Shown one piece after another: positions 59,407 to 64,000 of a stretch of DNA of 64,000 nucleotides. Under the pieces are notes generated by a model, which worked only from the letters and a program-made list of their open reading frames with translations, was not told the DNA's origin and ran no database searches. The DNA is from Capra hircus (taxonomy: Eukaryota > Chordata > Mammalia > Artiodactyla > Bovidae). Position 1 is the first letter of the stretch. The number at the start of each line of letters is the position of its first letter. The stretch is taken from assembly GCF_001704415.2 (NCBI RefSeq), contig NC_030811.1:58331591-58395590 (forward strand). Reading direction: 5' to 3'. A program made the position numbers and the translations under genes.

Positions 59407-59687
59407 AACGGAGAAGGCAATGGCACCCCACTCCAGTACTCTTGCCTGGCAAATCCCATGGACAGAGGAGCCTGATGGGCTGCAGTCCATGGGGTCGCTA
59501 GGAGTCGGACATGGCTGAGCGACTTCACTTTCATTTTTCACTTTCATGCATTGGAGAAGGAAATGGCAACCCACTGCAGTATTCTTGCCTGGAGAATCCC
59601 AGGGACGGGGGAGCCTGGTGGGCTGCCGTCTGTGGGGTCGCACAGAGTCAGACACGACTGAAGCGACTTAGCAGCAGCAGCAGCAGC
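59407..59687 (+). mobile_element. BovA2 SINE with (AGC)n tail
   Basis: A plus-strand BovA dimer ending in (agc)n at 59670-59687. Exact duplication aaagagggt at 59398-59406 and 59688-59696. Confidence 0.96.
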
Positions 59688-59955
59688 AAAGAGGGTGGCA
59701 CCACATCCACTGCAGTGTTAGTGACGTTAGGGGTGAACCAAACCTAAAATTTTCCAACTGAAACTGTGAGGTACGTGAATAAAGTTAAGGCTCCTTTCAA
59801 GTTTAGTTCCTACAAACTCATTTATAAAATTAAAAAGTGCATGGATTTGCCAGTGGATAAAATTTTCTGAAGGCAGAGGCAAATAATATCTGATGGAGAA
59901 ACAATTTTCAACAAAGTCCTTATGCAACCATCCCTCTAAAATGTGAACCAGCTCA

Positions 59956-60086
59956 GGAATTCCCTGGCAGTCCAGTGGGTAGGATTCAGTGCTTTCACAG
60001 CCAGGTCCTGGGTTCAGTCTGTGGTCAGGGAACTAAGATCATGCAAGCCGTGCAGGGCAGCAATAAATAATGAAATACAATTTTAA
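59956..60086 (+). mobile_element. CHR-type tRNA-derived SINE
   Basis: 'ggaattccctggcagtccag' head and 'tcagggaactaagatcatgc'. Duplication aaaatgtgaacca at 59938-59950 and 60087-60099. Confidence 0.9.
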
Positions 60087-60099
60087 AAAATGTGAACCA

Positions 60100-61495
60100 C
60101 ATCAAGCTTTCTTTGAGTCTTCATAAACTAAAAGAATATAAAATATTATCCATATAATAACTAAAGACCTTCTATCCACTTTGTCCCTGAAAACGATTTT
60201 GAGAATTGCATTTGTTGTTATTTGTATTTCCAAAAGGTAAAGACTATTAGCTTAGAATGTGATGATTGTGGAGTTACTATAGAGAGTAAATACTTTCAGT
60301 GTGTGTTGTCAGCTAATGTGTCACCATATCTAGTATTACCACTATAACTTTGAATGAGAAGTAAATCCAATTCAACACAGGTTTTCAGATTTCTTTGGAA
60401 TTTTCTTTCATTTATTAGAATTTTTCTCTTTCCAGTATCTTTATAGTCTTTCTTTCATCATCCCCAAGAGTATCAATGGTAACTTTTCTACTTTATATTT
60501 GGATATAATTTCAAACTGTAGCTTCAAGAATAGTATATACAGCTAGATTTACCAATTGGTTCAGCAGTGATTTAACTTTAGTGTGCTAGTTAGAGAAGCA
60601 TCTCAGGACATTAACCCAGTATTTACTTTCTCTATGGGCCATATTACCTAATTCCTGTTATCTAATAATTACTTTTGAAAGTTAGAGGATAAAAGCTGAA
60701 TAGATCTCTTACTACAATTGTTTGGGGGCCCTGAACTAACCACTACAGTCTTGAACAGGCTTTATGAAGTCCTGATTAGCAACACAGGAACTGTGGGTTA
60801 AACTTCTTAATGAGCTCACTGCAGTATCACTAGACTCAATCTATCGGGGTGCCAACAATAAGTTCCCCAGAAATGTTTGTTGAACTTTGCTTCAAAAACA
60901 AGCAGTCATAAATATGATTTCATGTTTACCAGTTATTGACTAAGTGAAATTCTTTTTAAGTTTATATAAAAAGCATTTCATTTTGTTTTCTATTTTCAGA
61001 AAAAGAAATTTTTAGATAGCAAAGTTTTAACATTCTAGTTAATCATACATTTTTAAAAGTTTAGGCACAGATTTAATCCCATAGATATTTAAATAATAAC
61101 TAGTAGCTAACAGAAATTCATTTTTGCAGATATAGTTTTACATCCCTTTATGAAATTTGGGAGAACTGAAAAAGTTATACATTTGAGAGCCGATGAAAGA
61201 AAGGATCTGAGTTATATACAGTGATTTCAGTTGGACATCATTTTCATAATATAAAATGCCTGCAGCTTGTAATGCCATTGAATAGTGTCACCCATGTCAA
61301 AGGTAAAACGAAAAGAAAGATCCCAAAATAGTCAATTACTGAACATAATATGTATAGAACCCATGTGAAACAACCGAAATGTCTTTATGATTCAACAACA
61401 AATTTTAAAAACACAGTGTTTTTCATTTTGTGAGGAAAAACAATTAGCAAGTAAGGACAGTAGTATGTGCTTAAGAAATCCTGCAGTTTCAAGTG
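60100..61495. other. TBX20 intron, nothing recognised
   Basis: 1.4 kb of AT-rich intron with no insertions that I can name. Confidence 0.5.
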
Positions 61496-61500
61496 TATCT

Positions 61501-61797
61501 GCTGCTGCTGCTGCCAAGTCGCTTCAGTCATGTCCAACTCTGTGCGACCCCATAAGACGGCAGCCTAAATCATGGACTGAAAGTGAAAAGTGAAAGTGTC
61601 AGTCACTCAGTGTATCTGACTCTTTGTGACCCCATGGACTGTAATCCGCCAGGTTCCTCCGTCCATAGAGTTCTCCGGGCAAGAATACTGGAGTGGGTTG
61701 CCTTCTCCAGGGTATCTTCCCGACCCAGGAATCGAACCTGAGCCACCTACACTGCAGGCAGATACTTTACCATTTGAGGCACCAGGGAAGCCCATTC
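61501..61797 (-). mobile_element. Composite SINE: partial BovA, linker, Bov-tA
   Basis: From the left: a (tgc)n tail and a truncated reverse BovA unit (61501-61567), the BovA2-type linker (61577-61597), then a BovA unit followed by the tRNA-side end ('catttgaggcaccagggaag'). It thus combines parts of BovA2 and Bov-tA in one element. No target-site duplication was found. Confidence 0.8.
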
Positions 61798-62593
61798 CAG
61801 CAAACATATACCCGTTTTTTTTTTCATGTATTATCTTGAAAATATGGATCATAATGCATTTCCTAACCACAAAATTCACTTTTTGAACATCTCCTTTATC
61901 TATAGATAAGTGTATGCATAAATAGAGGGCAGATTTTTACACTGCCAGCTGCACCAAAGAGAAAGGGACTTTTTCCAATAGTCATTATTCCATGTGATAT
62001 CACTGGACTCTGAGTAGAGCTGGGGTTCCCAACCACAAGGTGAAATTGGCCCTCAGAGACCATTTCTCCAATTATCAGGAAAAGATCTGTCCAAAGGCAT
62101 TTAAAAATGAAACCTGACCTACACTTCAACTCTACAGCAATGGCTTGCCTGCTCAAAAACAATGTATGACCTTTAAATCTTAAATTATAAAATAGTTTGT
62201 TGAGAGTGTAATGTATTTAGCTTTAAACTAATAATGTAAAGAAATGCAATCATTTCCTCACAAAAGCCAGAGGAAAAAAATAGCAAAAAATAGGGGAAAA
62301 AGTACCTTTTTCATTTCTTACAAATAAAACTACCAGACACCATAAATGAGAAGCTTTTTCACAAATTCTATTGGAAACTTTGATTTGGCTTTTAATATAT
62401 ATGAAAGTAATGTCTATCCAAAGTTTAAGAGATATAAATATGATCTTAAGTGTGAAATTTTTAATCTTCTCTTTATTTTCTGTTATTTAGCCATGAAAAA
62501 TTATTTTATATTGTACTTAGTACATATTTAATTCCTATATATTTATTTTATGTTTATTATAGGTAAATCAGTAGACAAGCATGATATAGCAGT
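61798..62593. other. TBX20 intron, nothing recognised
   Basis: AT-rich with a T run at 61816-61824. No supported feature. Confidence 0.5.
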
Positions 62594-62669
62594 GTTTATT
62601 TCTATGCTCCTACCTTTAAAGCCATAACCCCTAGCACAATGCCAGTGTGTGTGTGGGGAGGGGGGATGT

Positions 62670-62708
<39 letters not shown>

Positions 62709-62771
62709 TGTGCACACACGCGGCATTGTGCTAGGGATTATGGCTTTAAAGGTAGAAGCATAGAAATAAAC
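62594..62771. repeat. 50-bp inverted repeat around a GT/CA tract
   Basis: Arms 62594-62643 and 62722-62771 pair at 48 of 50 positions. The 78-bp middle (62644-62721) is a short GT run, a G-rich bit and a (CA)n microsatellite (about 62671-62705), which can itself pair in part. The arms stop abruptly, with no homology outside. Confidence 0.92.
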
Positions 62772-64000
62772 TCAGACCTGGCAGGATCTATTGAGAAAAA
62801 TCAGTTCTGATTTTAGTCATTTTTATTGTGGGTTATTTAGCAATGAAATGATATACTAATCATATCAATCACTACACTTAATGATGCAGTGAAAGCTAGA
62901 TAGGCAGTGGTAGGTGGATTTTTGAACCCACTTATAATCTTAACTAGAAATAAACATTTCTCAAGAGGAGTAACTAGTATTGGGATATGTGGTTATTAGA
63001 ATCTTAACCTATTTTAACTAAGTATTTTCAAATTCAGTTTCCCAGCCCTTACACTGTCAGTGGTCACTTTCTTAATCCTGCAATCTAGCATGATGCTTTC
63101 AAAAAGTAGGAATTAACACCCAAAAGGAATTATCCCACTTACCAGATTTGTGACCTTGGGCTAGTGTATTAACCATTCTGAACCTCAGTTTCTTCATCCA
63201 CAAAATGGAGCTCATAGGGCCTTATTCAGGGGATTAGTATCAGAATTAAGTGATATATTATTAAAAATATACAGAGATTTTTTTTTTTCTAAGTTAAAAG
63301 TAACATCCAAACCATGAACCTTTGGTGGATACTAGTTTAGGGGAAGGCGCTAGGGGTTATAAAGACATTTGTTGGTCCATATGGAAATTTTTAATACGAA
63401 CTCAGTTTTAAATGTGTTAAAGATATTGTGGTTACAAAATAATCTTACTGTCAGTCTGGGCTTGTAGAAGTACTTATAAGTATCATGATGCATACAACTT
63501 AGTTTCAAATGATTGAGAGGAGAAAAGTGGCTATCTAAACAGAGGTTGAGAAATGGAGCAGGGAAGGTAAAGCAAACTGGAAAAATGTTAATTGTTGAAT
63601 CTGGCTAGAGAGTACCCGTGCTTCACTTTACTCTCTGTTTCACTTTTGGATTTTGAAAATCTTCCAAATAAATGTTGAGTGGGAACAAAAGAATTCAATG
63701 AGATAATGTCACTAAAGCATAGAGCTCCTATTAGAAACAGCTAATGCCAGCAGATATTCTGTCAATTTAGAATGATTGCCATCTTGTTACACTGGCTGCT
63801 ATCAGTGTGAGGAGCTCCCTGCACATAGCAGGTAAGCAGTGAGCACATGCTGAAAAGAAAAGAAATTAACATAAAGAACTAAAACCCTTTAAAAAGGATG
63901 TCTTGAACCCATCAGGGTCACAAGCTGAGAGGCGGTGAGGTTCTGCTTTGCTGGGGACACCAACTACCTAAAGCTTAGAGGTTAAGAACACTGACATTTA
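62772..64000. other. TBX20 intron at the right edge; MIR and an old LINE tail
   Basis: 63130-63270 is MIR-like ('tgtgaccttgggctagtgta', 'cctcagtttcttcatccaca'). 63580-63690 resembles the LINE-type tail at 27430-27605. The rest shows nothing I recognise, and I see no further TBX20 exon. Confidence 0.5.

Larger units (their letters stand above)
32786..64000 (-). other. TBX20: TBX20 gene, 3' segment (last three coding exons)
   Basis: Three exons with canonical splice sites join without a gap into the end of the T-box domain plus the entire C-terminal tail. Intron 7 spans 33277-37400 and intron 6 spans 37514-57122. The next intron upstream exceeds 6.8 kb, and the remaining 5' exons, including most of the T-box, lie past the right edge. 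TBX20 is a T-box transcription factor needed for heart development. Exon numbers 6-8 assume the eight-exon structure I remember for human. Confidence 0.95.

Noticed and set aside
57200..64000. Further TBX20 T-box exons
   Set aside because: No minus-strand sequence encoding the expected TAVTAYQNQL end of the preceding exon was found.
1..64000. CRISPR arrays, operons, phage or plasmid features
   Set aside because: Repeat content, introns and gene content are those of a ruminant nuclear genome. Nothing prokaryotic is present.

Overview
This is nuclear DNA of a ruminant, most likely a bovid. It holds BovB (RTE-type) LINEs, Bov-tA and BovA2 SINEs, and a short 3' end of a ruminant L1, on top of older mammalian repeats (L1M, L2, MIR, MER5A, hAT-like elements, a MaLR-like LTR). 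The genes are split by introns with canonical splice sites. Nothing in it is prokaryotic.

Two protein-coding genes can be supported, both on the minus strand. The first three coding exons of a DPY19L2-like gene lie at 11699-12080, 8399-8423 and 6471-6558; the rest of the gene runs off the left edge. The start codon lies in a CpG-rich, TATA-less promoter region (about 11.5-13.3 kb). The last three coding exons of the cardiac T-box factor TBX20 lie at 57123-57199, 37401-37513 and 32936-33276; the remaining 5' exons lie beyond 64000. All the reading phases join exactly. The order TBX20 then DPY19L2 on one strand fits the TBX20/DPY19L2P1 region of human chromosome 7 as I remember it.

Layout: 1-12.1 kb, DPY19L2 exons 1-3 and introns, with a 3 kb BovB and an inverted old L1. 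12.1-13.7 kb, CpG-rich promoter zone with a degenerate E-box minisatellite. 13.7-32.8 kb, intergenic DNA with many Bov-tA SINEs, a BovB with a twin-priming 5' inversion (19421-21858), two old L1 blocks, and repeat-poor stretches at 16.5-19 and 27.6-31.7 kb. 32.8-64 kb, the 3' half of TBX20: intron 7 (4.1 kb) carries a plus-strand BovB, and intron 6 (19.6 kb) carries an old L2, an old L1 and a full-length minus-strand BovB with an exact 10-bp target-site duplication. The 5' intron segment carries SINEs and a striking 50-bp inverted repeat around a CA tract.

I found no undescribed protein system. The most unusual items are structural: the twin-primed BovB, the inverted repeat at 62594-62771, a 34-bp exact inverted copy of a neighbouring BovB 5' end at 56210-56243, and the E-box minisatellite in the DPY19L2 promoter. 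Repeat family names rest on recognition of consensus sequences from memory, not on a database search.
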